A stretch of 64,000 bases of DNA, taken from assembly GCA_030848705.1 (NCBI GenBank), contig CM061244.1, forward strand, positions 50,509,190 through 50,573,189, in the 5' to 3' direction. Both the position numbers and the translations under genes were made by a program. Below, one piece after another: positions 1 through 11,000 of the stretch. The notes beneath the pieces are model-generated. The model was not told the DNA's origin, made no database searches, and saw only the letters and a program-made list of their open reading frames with translations. The stretch comes from Heracleum sosnowskyi. Lineage: Eukaryota > Streptophyta > Magnoliopsida > Apiales > Apiaceae. Position 1 is the first letter of the stretch. Every line of letters starts with the position of its first letter.

Positions 1-110
1 GGAATCCCTTGTCAAAAACATGAATCAAAATATATTGATGTAGACTATATTAAATCTTGAAATGCTACATAAATTTATGAGTACGATGATGATTGGGGAG
101 AATAACTCAC

Positions 111-990
111 ATGGATAGATTATTTGCTGCCAAAATCCGAGCTTACTTCCACTTTGAAAAGCATTGGGCTTTGCTGCTAGTGTTTCTAAGCCAGTTTGTG
201 AACTAATATTATTTTTCTGGGTCACCAGGTCTGGGTACATATTTACTAGATAAAGAGCCACATCTGCAATAATCTGTCCAATTAGCACAATTTGAAGGAT
301 AAAAACAATAAATATAGCATGTCTGAAAACATCGAAATTTTCCCGCTTCAAACAGTTTTAAAAGTTTAAAACAAGTAAAAAAGCATGGTTGTAAATTTTC
401 TTTTCATTTACATTTACTTCTAGCAAACAGACGATACTTAATAGTCTGTAAGTTATGGAAAACAATAGGCACAAACCATAGAAACCAGCTGTGATAGTGA
501 GGGTGAGAAGATCAGCACCATCTTCATCCTGATAAGGACTAATTCCTCGATCTATATAAACATCTTTTGTCACCTCCAGCAAATAACACAATGTCTCTCT
601 ATGACCGTGCCATGCTGCCAACTTTAAGGCAGTGTGCCTAATGGGGTGTTGAAACTGAGCAATTTCTGGGTCTTTACTCACCAAAACTCTTGCAGCTTGT
701 GTATTCCCTACCTTAGCTGCGTAATGGAGTATATTGGTTCCATAACAGTTAGAGGTCCGCAACATCTGCGGATCTCCTACCTCCATAATCATTTCTACTA
801 ATTTCTCTACAAAGTGGTGGGAACTGTTCGTTCCCACCGCTACGTGCAGAGCAGTCTCAGAAAAATATGTGATGGGCCCATTTATATCTCTTTTTTCTTC
901 TTGAAAGATGCGCTTTGCTGTTTCCCAGTCGCCTTCTATTGCTTCTTTATAGAGTGGAAGTCAGTCGATCACGTAGTCATAATTTGCCAT
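111..990 (-). pseudogene. Ankyrin-repeat gene fragment (plant ACD6/ITN1-like), two exons, in-frame TGA
   Basis: Two exons read on the minus strand. Exon 1 runs from 990 to 477 and ends at a GT donor (GTTTGT); exon 2 runs from 263 (after TTGCAG) to 111 and ends at a GTGAGTT donor, so the gene continues off the left edge. The reading phase is kept across the intron. Exon 1 encodes an N-terminal LPLYKEAIEGDW segment and ankyrin repeats (ETALHVAV, TNILHYAAKVGN, HTALKLAAWHGH); exon 2 continues with DVALYLVNMYPDL and KPNAFQSGSKLGFW, as in plant ankyrin proteins that usually end in a PGG membrane domain (not in the window). After the ATG at 990-988 an in-frame TGA lies at 963-961, directly before LPLY. 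No splice acceptor lies between it and the conserved segment, so I read it as a nonsense change. A downstream start or an unusual upstream exon is possible. Family members act in membrane-linked stress and defence signalling; the role here is unknown. Confidence 0.75.
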
Positions 991-1939
991 CGGACAAGTG
1001 ATCAAGCTGAACAAGTGTGCTAAAACTTGTAGGAATCTCTAGATCTTGTTATAGATTTACAGAGAATTGTATATGTTTAAGTCAATCAAATAATAAAAAA
1101 CAATACTTTGCATCAGATTTTGAATCACTATACAATGTCCGTTATCTTTGACTCTTTGCCACTTTGCCACTAGAGAAGTGTGTGTTTAAAATCTTTAAAC
1201 TCTGATTTAAATAGAGCCAGCCTGTTGGGTGACATTTTCACCTTTATGAATTTCACATAATATAATTATATTTACAAACTAAAATCCTGTAATGCGTGTC
1301 TTTTAAACAATTGAAGATTTGAGGGAAGTAGTTTTTTAATTTCATCCATAGATTAATGAACTAAAATATGATAGAATATAGTTTATCCGATTATTGTAAA
1401 AACAACATTCAACGTGGAAGAGTAAATAACTAACATTTGGTATTTATTGAGCATTCTATTGGTAATGAGTAATTTTATTGGGTTCATCGTAATTAATTGA
1501 ATTAGTACCAATTAGATTTTGACACATGATATTTGGAACGAATTCGGGGACTCTAGCATTTTTCATTGGTAATACAGTTGCAAGCTCCACCTCAGCAAAT
1601 GATGCTACATGAGCAACTATTTCCAGCTCAGCTAATTGACATATTATTAGTTCGAGTTTTCTTTTCAAGTCCTCTAGTTTTCAGTGAGCGGGAAAGTTAG
1701 TTAGAGTCTTGGTACCACACACAAGTGGATTGCAATTTTTCAGTTATTTTTGAATTCTATTGTTGCTTTTCAATTCGATACAATTGATTTCTTTGCGCAC
1801 CTGATAACAATATTATATCAGAAGGTTTTCGAGATACCCAAATTTAGCTTATCAATCTCTAATTTGTTCCAGTGAAACGAGGGAGAATCCAAATGTATAC
1901 CCGAAATTCGTAAAGATTATACATACTATCTGATAGGGC
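991..1939. other. Unassigned AT-rich spacer
   Basis: No recognisable gene, LTR end or RNA was found between the ankyrin fragment and the first gag-like sequence of element G. A 70-codon minus-strand ORF at 1456-1668 has no motif I recognise. The 5' LTR and primer-binding site of G, if ever present here, could not be identified. Confidence 0.4.
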
Positions 1940-1941
1940 CA

Positions 1942-3290
1942 TCACCGAACTCATCACCGAACTCATAGCGAAAACCAAGATAATGAAGCCGAAAAACTCA
2001 GGAAGATGGCTGAGTTGAGGGAGAAAATCCGAATTGAAGAGCAAGCCAAGCTCGATCTAAGAATCTAGAAAATAGTTCAAGAGGAAGAAGCACGGATTCT
2101 CGGCAAAACACATGACAGGAGGAGAACCCGGGCTCCTAGCCTTGATATAATCTCAGATGAGGAAGAACCCCAGGAAGACCTAATGGATATGATCCATGAG
2201 CTCCAGAAAAAAGTTGGCCATGACTCGGGAATTGACATAGGGGATACCCTAACACCATTCAGCTACTCTCTTGAGGCTACACCCAGACAAAAAAATCTCA
2301 AACACTACAACTTTGACTCCTTCAACGGCCTGGGTGACCCAGAAGAGCATGTTAATTACTTCGAGCAAATTGCCATGATCTATTACTACAATGATTTAAC
2401 CAAGTGCAGGTTCTTCGCCTTAACTCTCAAATCTGGTGCCCATATATGGTTAAGCCGAATTACATCTCAAAGTATTCACAATTAGAAGTAGTTTTGCGAA
2501 GCCTTCTTGAGACGCTTCCGAGCAAATAAAACTCACATATGTGCCACCTGGAGACGGTTCGACAAGCCCGGGGAGAAGCCCTGGCCACCTATATGAAACG
2601 CTTCCAGGAGGCCATCAACAATGTAGGCAATTTGGATGAGCGAGAAGCTCTAAAAATATTCCGCAGAAACCTAGATCCTGACAATAATGAGAGGTATGTC
2701 CTTGACCTCATCCATAAAGAACCTCAGAGCCTAGCGGCAGCCTATTCCATGGCAGCCAGGTTCATCAAAGAAACCGATGTCCTTCAAGCAATGAGGATGA
2801 CAAGGCAAGGACTCTCCCCAACCTGGACTGAGGACCATCCCAAGAATAATTACCACCAAGACAAGAAGTTTAAGCCCAACCGAGAAAGTAACTACATTCA
2901 AAGCTCTCAACTTGCACTGCCAGCCCCACCTCCGGGTTCCAATCAAAGAAGGGAGCCCGGACAACCTAAAGCCAAGCCCGAGCCCAGGCCTGAGCCAAAC
3001 TGGACTCCTCTGAACCGGACTCGAGCTGATATTCTGAAAGAAGTAAGAGACAAGCCCTTCTACTACTCTCCCAAACCCATGGTCACCGCACCAGAAAACC
3101 GATCAATCCATAAACATTGCGATTATCACGAAACTCATGGGCACACCACTGAAAATTGCTTATCTCTAAAGTTCTTCGTTGAAGATCAAATCAAAAAAGG
3201 AAACATGGGCCAGTATGTAGCCCAGAGAACCGCTGAGAGGGGAGAAGGTTCTGGGAAAGATAAGAATATTGTGAATGTTGTTATGGGTGG
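1942..3290 (+). pseudogene. Element G gag, degenerate
   Basis: Gag coat protein reading that starts about 1942 without a clear ATG. It carries an in-frame TAG at 2066-2068, two more stops near 2482-2490, and a frame change before the long reading that begins at 2539. The core retrotransposon gag domain spans about 2290-2740 (FNGLGDPEEHVNYFEQ, then RQARGEALATYMKRFQEAI). A spaced Cys/His cluster (HKHCDYHETHGHTTENC) near 3110-3160 sits where nucleic-acid-binding knuckles are expected. Gag and pol share one frame downstream of 2539. With at least three lesions the copy cannot make a full Gag; it is best read as an old copy. Confidence 0.8.
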
Positions 3291-5059
3291 ATCTAACTCA
3301 CCACTAAGGAGCCCGGACTCTGGAGATGAAATAATGATGGTCCAAGCCTGTCCGGAGCAGGTGATTAGCTTCAGCAAAGATGATTTTGAAGGTCTCAACC
3401 TAAAGCACAATGAAGCCCTGGTCGTTAGCCTTGATATGGCCGACAATGAGGTCAGAAGAGTCCTGATTGACAATGGCTCTTCTGTCAGCATCTTGTTCAA
3501 ACATACTATGGATCGAATGCAGCTAGGCAGCGTAAAGATGAATGATTGTAGGGAAGACCCTCTCTACGGATTCGGGAACAACTTGGTCCCAATCCAGGGA
3601 ACCCTATACCTCCCAGTCCTATTTGGGACTTACCCGAAGCAAGTCACCAACATGGTTAAATTCTACATTATCAACACTCCCTCATCCTACAATGTCATTT
3701 TAGGGAGACCGGCCCTGACCAAGCTCCAAGCCATAACTTCCACCCTTCACCTGAAATTCAAATTTCCAACACCGACCGGAACTGGAGAAGTCCGGGGAGA
3801 TTACGAAATGGCTAGTCGATGCTATGGGCAAGCCCTAGTAATGGCTGAAACTGATCCTGAAAATAAAAGGAAGGCGAGTTCTTACCAGAAATACATAAGC
3901 AGGAAGAAGCACAAGTACAACCAAAGGAAAGAACCCGACAAGGAGGTCCAAAACATTGAAAACCCATCTGCCCAGACCTACCTTGACCAGGTCATGCAAG
4001 CCCGAGTCCAACAGTATGTCGCTAAAAAAGAAATGGGAAAAGTGGAGGCTACTGTTGAGCTCGAATCTATTGAAATGGAAGAAGGAAACCTGGATAGAAA
4101 GGTAAAAATTGGAACTGGTTTGGACACAGTCTTCAAGAAGAAACTAACCGAGCTACTCCGGGAGTATGCTGATGTATTTTCATGGAGCCCGGATGACATG
4201 CCCGGACTCCAGGAGTCTGTAGCCATGCATAGCCTGGATGTAGACCCAAAAAAGAAACCGGTCAAGCAAAAAAGAAGGAACTTCGCCCCGGAAAGACAGA
4301 AATCAATTGATGAAGAAGTGGAAAAGCTACTCAAAGCCGATATCATCTGTGAAATAAAGTACCCGGAGTGGTTGGCCAATGTAGTCTTGGTCAAAAAACC
4401 CAATGGAAAGTGGCGAATGTGTGTGGATTAAACTGACCTAAATGTTGCATGCCCCAAAGACCCATACCCACTTCCCAGCATTGATCAGCTCATTGATGCC
4501 ACAGCCGGACATGTCATGCTCAATTTCATGGATGCTTTCTCCGGATACAACCAAATCAAGATGAACCTAGTTGATATTGCCAAAACCGCCTTCATAACAC
4601 ACCGAGCCGTCTATGCTTATAAACTCACGTCGTTTGGTTTGAGGAATGCTGGATCCACTTACCAGAGAGCCATGGTTGAAATTTTCAAAAGCCAGCTAGG
4701 AAGAAATCTTGAATCCTATGTTGATGATATGATAGCAAAATCTACCACAGTACAAGATCACATTGCTGACTTGAAAGAATGTTTTGATAACTTGAGAAAG
4801 CAGGAGATGAAGCTCAACCCGGAGAAATGCACCTTTGGAGTGGAAGCTGGAAAATTCTTGGGTTTCATGATTAGACAGAGAGGAATCGAAGCTAACCCAG
4901 AAAAAATCAAAGCTATAACGGAGATGAAGGAACCCCGGACCCAGAGAGATATACAGAAGCTAGCAGGATCTTTGGCAGCTCTAAGAAGATTTATTCCTAA
5001 ACTTGCTGAACGATGTTTACCTTTCTTTAATTTACTTAAAGGAGCGCAGAAAAAGAAGG
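3291..5059 (+). pseudogene. Element G pol, 5' part: aspartic protease and reverse transcriptase
   Basis: Continues in the gag frame. The retropepsin-like active site LIDNGSSVSILF has its Asp codon at 3469-3471. The reverse transcriptase begins near 4150 (EYADVFSWSPDDMPG) and includes KKPNGKWRMCVD, where the next codon is TAA (4429-4431) in place of a conserved sense codon. Reading continues in frame after that stop through the YVDD catalytic motif (4717-4728) and the connection region until element A interrupts it at 5060. The remaining pol domains are at 30067-32219. Damage: one nonsense codon plus the insertion. Confidence 0.88.
5055..5059. repeat. Target-site duplication GAAGG, left of element A
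   Basis: The same five bases occur at 30062-30066 just after the right LTR. Removing A plus one copy restores the G pol reading frame, which confirms the boundaries. Confidence 0.95.
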
Positions 5060-5604
5060 TGTTAGATATAATTGCTGACGTTTGTTTATCAGTGTTTAAG
5101 CAACAGGTACTGACCAGAGTTTATCAGAAGCCGGTCAGAGTTTAATTAAACTCTGACAGGGTGAAGAGTTTAAAGGAAGCCGGTCAGAGTTTATTTAAAG
5201 TCTGACAGGGTGATAGTTGAATTAGCTGGCGGTGCTGAATTGAAGATTCTAGAAGCAATATATTCTGAAGATGGAAAGAAGAAGAATATATTGATACAGC
5301 TAAGGAGACGGAATAGAAGATAAGAAGCAATCCTTAATTGATATAACTTGTATAGCTAATTTGTAGGAATATCAATTAGATAAGGATTGTGTAACTGTGT
5401 ACTATATAAACATAGATAGGTTATCCCTAGAAGGGGCGCGATTATTGAATTATTATTCTTGTAACCTAGAAGCTCTTTGTGATTCATTAACATCATAAAG
5501 AGAGAAGCTGTTAATACGATTACAGTTTTATTGATTCATAAACAGTGTTCTTGATTATTGTTATTCTCATATATACTTGATTATATTGTGTATTCGGCCT
5601 AACA
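5060..5604 (+). repeat. Element A 5' LTR
   Basis: 545-bp LTR with TG...CA ends. It contains a perfect 24-bp palindrome at 5134-5157 (GTCAGAGTTTAA followed by its reverse complement) and a second, imperfect one of the same length at 5183-5206 (10 of 12 pairs), both built from the element's AAACTCTGAC word. A TATA box is at 5403-5410. Differences from the 3' LTR by eye are one G/T, one A/C and one T/C. Confidence 0.95.
5403..5410 (+). promoter_or_regulatory. LTR TATA box of element A
   Basis: TATATAAA within GTGTACTATATAAACATAG. The element B LTR has almost the same 19-mer (GTGCACTATATAAACACAG) although the rest of the two LTRs is unlike, so this is probably the core promoter for the genomic RNA. 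The 3' LTR copy is at about 29860-29867. Confidence 0.75.
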
Positions 5605-5606
5605 AT

Positions 5607-5619
5607 TGGTATCAGAGCC
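5607..5619 (+). other. Primer-binding site of element A (tRNA-Met)
   Basis: TGGTATCAGAGCC starts two bases after the LTR. It is complementary to the 3' end of initiator tRNA-Met, the usual primer for plant Ty1/copia elements. Confidence 0.95.
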
Positions 5620-5666
5620 AAGGCTGTTTAATATATACAGTTTACGATTCAAACACAGTATTAATC

Positions 5667-7991
5667 ATGTCTGAAGAAAATCAAACTGCTCCTAAGGCTG
5701 AACAGGTTAAGCCCAATTCTGTGAGTCGATATGAAACAATCAGGGTTCCAATCCTCAGGCCAGTAGAGTATCCGATTTGGAAGGTGAAGATGACCATGTT
5801 TCTGGAGGCTACAGATCCAGAATACCTTGACAGAATCTATGATGGTCCTCATATGCTGACTAAATTGTCCCCTGTTGTTGATGGACAAGAACAAAAGACT
5901 GTTCCAAAGGAAAAGAAAGATATGACTCCTGAGGACATCTCATCAATTGCAAAAGATGCAAAGGTTAGACATCTTCTCCACAGTGCTTTAGATAATGTTA
6001 TGTCTAACAGAGTAATTGGCTGTAAGACTGCCAAAGAGATATGGGATGCTTTAGAAGTCAGATGCCAGGGAACAGGTGCTATCAAGAAGAACAGAAAGAC
6101 AATACTCACACAGGAGTATGAGCACTTTGATTCAAGAACTAATGAAACCTTGACTGAGACTTATGACAGATTTTGCAAACTGTTGAATGATCTGTCTCTG
6201 GTTGATAAAGAATATGAGCTTGAAGAGTCTAATCTCAAGTTTCTGTTATCTCTACCTGAAAAGTGGGATTTGAAGGCAACAACAATCAGAGATAATTATG
6301 ATCTTGCTGATACAGATCTTGATGAGATCTATGGATTGTTAAAGACTCATGAACTTGAGATAGAACAAAGAAACAGGAGATCCAGCAAGAAGACAAAATC
6401 TATTGCTCTCAAAGTTGAGGAGAAGCCCATTAAGAAGGAATCATCAAGGAAGAAAGCCAAGGGAAAGGCTTTAGTTATTAAATCTGAAAGTGAGTCATCA
6501 AACTCTGATGATGACTCAAACTCTGATGAAGCTTCTGACTCTGATGATGATGAAGAACAGATGATGCAAATGGCTGCATTGATGGTGAAGACCTTCAAGA
6601 AGATGGGATTCAAGAACTTCAAGAAGGGAAAGAGATTCTCAAGGAAAGATTCAAACTCTGAAAGGAGAAGTTTCAGAAAGTCTGATGGAAGGGAGACCAA
6701 ATCTGGTAAGAAGGATAAATCTGAAATCCAGTGCTACAGGTGTAAGGAGATGGGTCACTATGCCCCAGAGTGCAAGAAAGGCAAATCTGAGAAAGCACTC
6801 ATCTCGAAAGGCAAAGACTGGGCAGATACTTCAGACTCTGATGATGGAGAAAATTATGCTCTTATGGCAACTGTCAGAGATGAGACTGAATCATCTGAAA
6901 ATAAGGTACCCCTAACTACTTATGCTTATTATACTGATAATATATCTGAGTTAAGAGTATATCTGAAAAGTGTTCATGTTAGCTATAGGGATCAGACTTT
7001 AGAAAATGAGAGAATTAAATCTGAGAATCTTAGTCTTAAAGATAGAAACAAGTTTCTTGAAGGAGAACTTGAAAATATGAAGCAGATTCAAAAAGAAAGA
7101 GATGATGCTGTTTATGTTGAACAGGAGTTGCTTAAAAGGTATAGGCAACTAGAATCTGATTTAGAAAAGGAAAGAAAAATAATCAAGACTTGGACAGATT
7201 CTGGAAGAGACACTCATCAAGTGTTTCAGACTGATTCTGTAGGTTTAGGTTATTGTGAAAATGATGAACTTAGGTTTAAAGACAAGGTTAAGGTAAAACC
7301 ACAACTTAAACCTGTGAAATTTGTTCCAGAAGCCAATAAGTTAAAATCTGTTGTAATAAGAGAAGCTGATATGGAATCAGATGAAGCCTGTGAAAGACAG
7401 GAAAATATTATAACAGAAAAACTTATAGGAAGAGAAGCTGTTAGAAAGCCAGTAAAAACTTGTGAAAAACAGGTTAATGTTGGTTTGATGACAGGGAAAC
7501 AGTTCAATCATAAGCTGAAAGAGGTAAAATCTGCCATGAAACCAAAAGGGTCCAAGAAGAATAGGAATGGAAAGATAGGCATAAATAAAAGAAATAATCA
7601 TTTGCCTACTGGTGCTGCTCCAAGGAAAACATGTTATAATTGTGGTAGTTCTAATCATCTTGCTAATTACTGCACAAAGAATAAAAATATCAATTCTTTA
7701 TCTTCTACTTCAGGAGTAAAGAATGATTATGTTAGGGTTAGACCACAGACTTTATGCACACACTGTGGGAGCACTTGGCATTCCATTTATACTTGCAAGA
7801 GTTATCATGCTATTTATCATAACTATTATGAGCTAAAACCCAATCTGAAGTGGGTTAGAGCAAACTCTGCAAGTGTAAAGTCTGACAATGTTAGCTTAAA
7901 CTCTGTTGATAGTAATTCCGCTGCAAAAGCTAACACTGTTAAGAAAGACAAAGGATCCAAGCAAGTCTGGGTCCTTAAAACTAACACTTAG
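5667..7991 (+). CDS. gag: Element A Gag polyprotein
   Basis: 774 residues from the ATG at 5667, the first ATG in frame after the primer site; the frame is open further upstream only without an ATG. The N-terminal third is the UBN2/copia-type Gag domain (YPIWKVKMTMFLEA, then NRVIGCKTAKEIWDALE). A Lys/Ser/Asp-rich linker with repeated NSD tripeptides follows. The CCHC zinc knuckle CYRCKEMGHYAPEC starts at about residue 356, then coiled-coil-like heptads, then two more Cys/His knuckles at about residues 656 (CYNCGSSNHLANYC) and 697 (CTHCGSTWHSIYTC). It ends with QVWVLKTNT and a TAG. Gag forms the cytoplasmic virus-like particle and binds the element RNA. The ORF is intact. Confidence 0.92.
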   Translation: MSEENQTAPKAEQVKPNSVSRYETIRVPILRPVEYPIWKVKMTMFLEATDPEYLDRIYDGPHMLTKLSPVVDGQEQKTVPKEKKDMTPEDISSIAKDAKVRHLLHSALDNVMSNRVIGCKTAKEIWDALEVRCQGTGAIKKNRKTILTQEYEHFDSRTNETLTETYDRFCKLLNDLSLVDKEYELEESNLKFLLSLPEKWDLKATTIRDNYDLADTDLDEIYGLLKTHELEIEQRNRRSSKKTKSIALKVEEKPIKKESSRKKAKGKALVIKSESESSNSDDDSNSDEASDSDDDEEQMMQMAALMVKTFKKMGFKNFKKGKRFSRKDSNSERRSFRKSDGRETKSGKKDKSEIQCYRCKEMGHYAPECKKGKSEKALISKGKDWADTSDSDDGENYALMATVRDETESSENKVPLTTYAYYTDNISELRVYLKSVHVSYRDQTLENERIKSENLSLKDRNKFLEGELENMKQIQKERDDAVYVEQELLKRYRQLESDLEKERKIIKTWTDSGRDTHQVFQTDSVGLGYCENDELRFKDKVKVKPQLKPVKFVPEANKLKSVVIREADMESDEACERQENIITEKLIGREAVRKPVKTCEKQVNVGLMTGKQFNHKLKEVKSAMKPKGSKKNRNGKIGINKRNNHLPTGAAPRKTCYNCGSSNHLANYCTKNKNINSLSSTSGVKNDYVRVRPQTLCTHCGSTWHSIYTCKSYHAIYHNYYELKPNLKWVRANSASVKSDNVSLNSVDSNSAAKANTVKKDKGSKQVWVLKTNT

Positions 7992-8004
7992 TATTTGTTT
8001 GTGA

Positions 8005-11000
8005 TTGCAGGGTATAATAGAGAGCACACTTATCTTGGACAGTGGATGCTCAGGACATATGACTGGAAATAAAGCCCTGCTATCAGACTTTGAGGAGAAG
8101 GCTGGCCCAAAAGTTTCCTATGGAGATGGCAACATAGGACACACTCTGGGATATGGCAATATTAATCTTGGAAGTGTCATCATCACAAATGTAGCTCTAG
8201 TCTCAGGACTCAAGCATAATCTGTTATCTGTGAGTCAAATTTGTGACAGAGGAAACCATGTAGATTTTCATAGTGAATACTGTGAAGTCATCAGTAAATC
8301 TACTGGAAAAGTTGTTCTAGTTGGACATAGGCGCAACAACATTTATGAAGCAAGTTTGGTAACAAACTCTGATGGAAAAACAATGTGTCTGACTGCAAGA
8401 ATGTCAAATGAAGAGAGTTGGAATTGGCACAAGAAGCTCTCTCATCTCAATTTGAACAACATAAATGAGCTAATAAGAAAGGATCTTGTAAGGGGACTTC
8501 CAAAATCTATACTCAGTCTAGATGGCTTATGTGATTCTTGTCAAAAAGCCAAGCAAAGGAAGTCATCTTTCAAGAGCAAATCTGAATCTTCAGTAATGGA
8601 ACCTTATCATCTTCTACATGTTGATCTCTTTGGACCAGTGAATGTGATGTCCATGGGCAGAAAGAAATATGCTCTAGTAATTGTTGATGAATATACTAGA
8701 TATACATGGGTGTATTTCTTGTCAAAGAAGGATGAAACTGCTCAAACTCTGATGGATCATGTAAATCTACTGGATAAAGGATCACAGCACAAAGTCAAAA
8801 TTATAAGGAGTGATAATGGAACTGAATTCAGAAACTCAATCATGGAAGCTTTCTGCAAGGAAAGAGGAGTGAAACAAGAGTTTTCTGCACCTGGAACTCC
8901 ACAGCAAAATGGTGTAGTTGAAAAGGAAGAACATAACTTTAATTGAAGCAGCCAGAACTATGCTTGATGAAGCAAAATTACCAACATACTTCTGGGCAGA
9001 AGCTGTTCAAACTGCTTGTTTTACTCAAAATGCAACATTGATCAACAAGCATGGGAAAACACCATATGAGATGGTGAAAAATAAGAAGCCAAATTTGAAA
9101 TATTTTCATATATTTGGATGCAAATGCTTTGTGTTGAAGACTCATCCTGAACAGTTGACAAAGTTCGAGTTAAAAGCTGATGAAGGAATCTTTGTTGGCT
9201 ATCCATTGTCAACAAAAGCATTCAGAGTCTACAATCTGAGAACTAAAGTGATCATGGAATCCATACATGTGTCATTTGATGATAAGAAAATAACTGGACT
9301 CGAAGACTTAGATGGATATGATCAACTGCGTTTTGAAAATGAAGATTTATTCTCTGATGATGTAAACTCTGATGAAGCAGTACCGACAAACTCTGATCAA
9401 GCGGTTCTGACAAACTCTGACGAAGCATACTCTGAACCTCTACTGGTAAATACTGGAGAAACTGGAAATTCTCAAATTGAACAAAATAGAGAACCAGTTG
9501 AGGGGGAGCGTGAAGAAGCTCAACAAGACACAACAAGTGAGTCAGTTGAGGAAACTGATTCAAACTCTGACAGTTCAAACTCTGAACCATCCAATTCAGG
9601 GGGAGCCTCAGATAATGCAGAAAATCAACATATGAATCAGGAGAGCATGGATCAAGGGGGAGGATCCAATAATGAAGCAAGAAACCACTTACCAACAGCA
9701 AGAAGGTGGACACAGGCACACACACCTGATCTCATAATTGGAGATCCTGATGCTAGTGTGAGAACTAGAAGTGCAACAAATAATGAGTGTCTGTATCATG
9801 CTTTCTTGTCTCAAACAGAACCAAAGAAAGTGGAAGAAGCTCTTCAAGATGCTAATTGGATTACAGCAATGCAAGAAGAGTTAAATGAATTTGAAAGAAA
9901 TGAAGTCTGGACACTTGTACCTAGACCAAAGAATAGATCAATAGTAGGTACAAAGTGGGTTTTCAGAAACAAGACTGACAGTGAAGGTGTGATTACAAGA
10001 AATAAAGCTAGACTTGTGGCTAAAGGTTATTCACAACAGGAAGGAATTGACTATGATGAAACCTTTGCTCCAGTTGCAAGATTGGAGGCCATAAGGATTT
10101 TTCTGGCCTATGCTGCACACAAGAAGTTTAAAGTCTTTCAGATGGATGTAAAAAGTGCTTTTCTCAATGGGAAGCTTGAAGAAGAAGTGTTTGTTGAACA
10201 ACCACCAGGATTTGTAGATCCCAAGCATCCAGATTATGTCTACAGGCTTGACAAGGCATTATATGGACTAAAGCAAGCACCAAGAGCATGGTATGAAACT
10301 CTTGCTCAATTTCTTTTAGAAAGTGGGTTCACAAGAGGTACAATTGATAAAACCTTGTTTTATTTCAATTCTGGTGATGATTTGCTTTTAGTTCAAATTT
10401 ATGTAGATGATATTATTTTTGGATCTACTAATGACAAACTCTGTAAGAAGTTTGCAAAGCTTATGCAATCCAGGTATCAAATGAGCATGATGGGAGAGCT
10501 TAGTTATTTTCTAGGCTTACAGGTCAAGCAAACAGATGATGGGATTTTTATCAATCAAGCAAAGTATACCAGAAATCTTCTAAAGAAATTTGGTATGCTT
10601 GATAGTTCATCTGCCACAACTCCCATGGCTACAGCAACAAAGTTAGACAAAGACACAGGAGCCTCAGTAGATATGACTAATTACATAGGAATGATAGGGT
10701 CTTTACTGTATCTTACTGCAAGTAGACCTGATATCATGTTTGCAACATGTCTTTGTGCAAGATTTCAGGCAGATCCCAGAGAGCCTCATCTAACAGCTGT
10801 AAAAAGGATTTTCAAATATCTCAAAGGCACCATAACCTTGGGTTTGTGGTATCCTAGAGAATCAGAGTTTAAGCTAATTGGTTACTCTGATGCAGATTTT
10901 GCAGGCTGTAAGATAGACAGAAAAAGTACAAGTGGAAGCTGTCAATTTTTAGGTGACAGATTAGTTTCTTGGTACAGCAAGAAACAGAAGTCGATTTCCA

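Larger units (their letters stand above)
1940..5059 (+). mobile_element. Element G, left part: Ty3/gypsy retrotransposon of Tat type
   Basis: This part carries gag, protease and the reverse transcriptase of a decayed gypsy element. Its reading resumes exactly at 30062 after the 25-kb insertion of element A, which duplicated GAAGG (5055-5059 and 30062-30066). The Tat assignment rests on the right part: a second RNase H between RT/RNase H and integrase, a long repeat-rich 3' region, and an antisense gene downstream of pol, all known from the Tat lineage. No LTR of G was found, so neither end is defined. The start is approximate. Confidence 0.8.

Noticed and set aside
1700..1900. Possible 5' LTR end and primer site of element G
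   Set aside because: TTGGTACCACAC at about 1709 does not match a known primer-binding site and no LTR partner is present.
3186..4403. Long minus-strand ORFs opposite G pol
   Set aside because: They are the complement of a strong sense gene and have no motifs or promoter.
9252..9725. 157-codon minus-strand ORF opposite element A pol
   Set aside because: It mirrors the low-complexity acidic linker of pol; no counterpart with a promoter.
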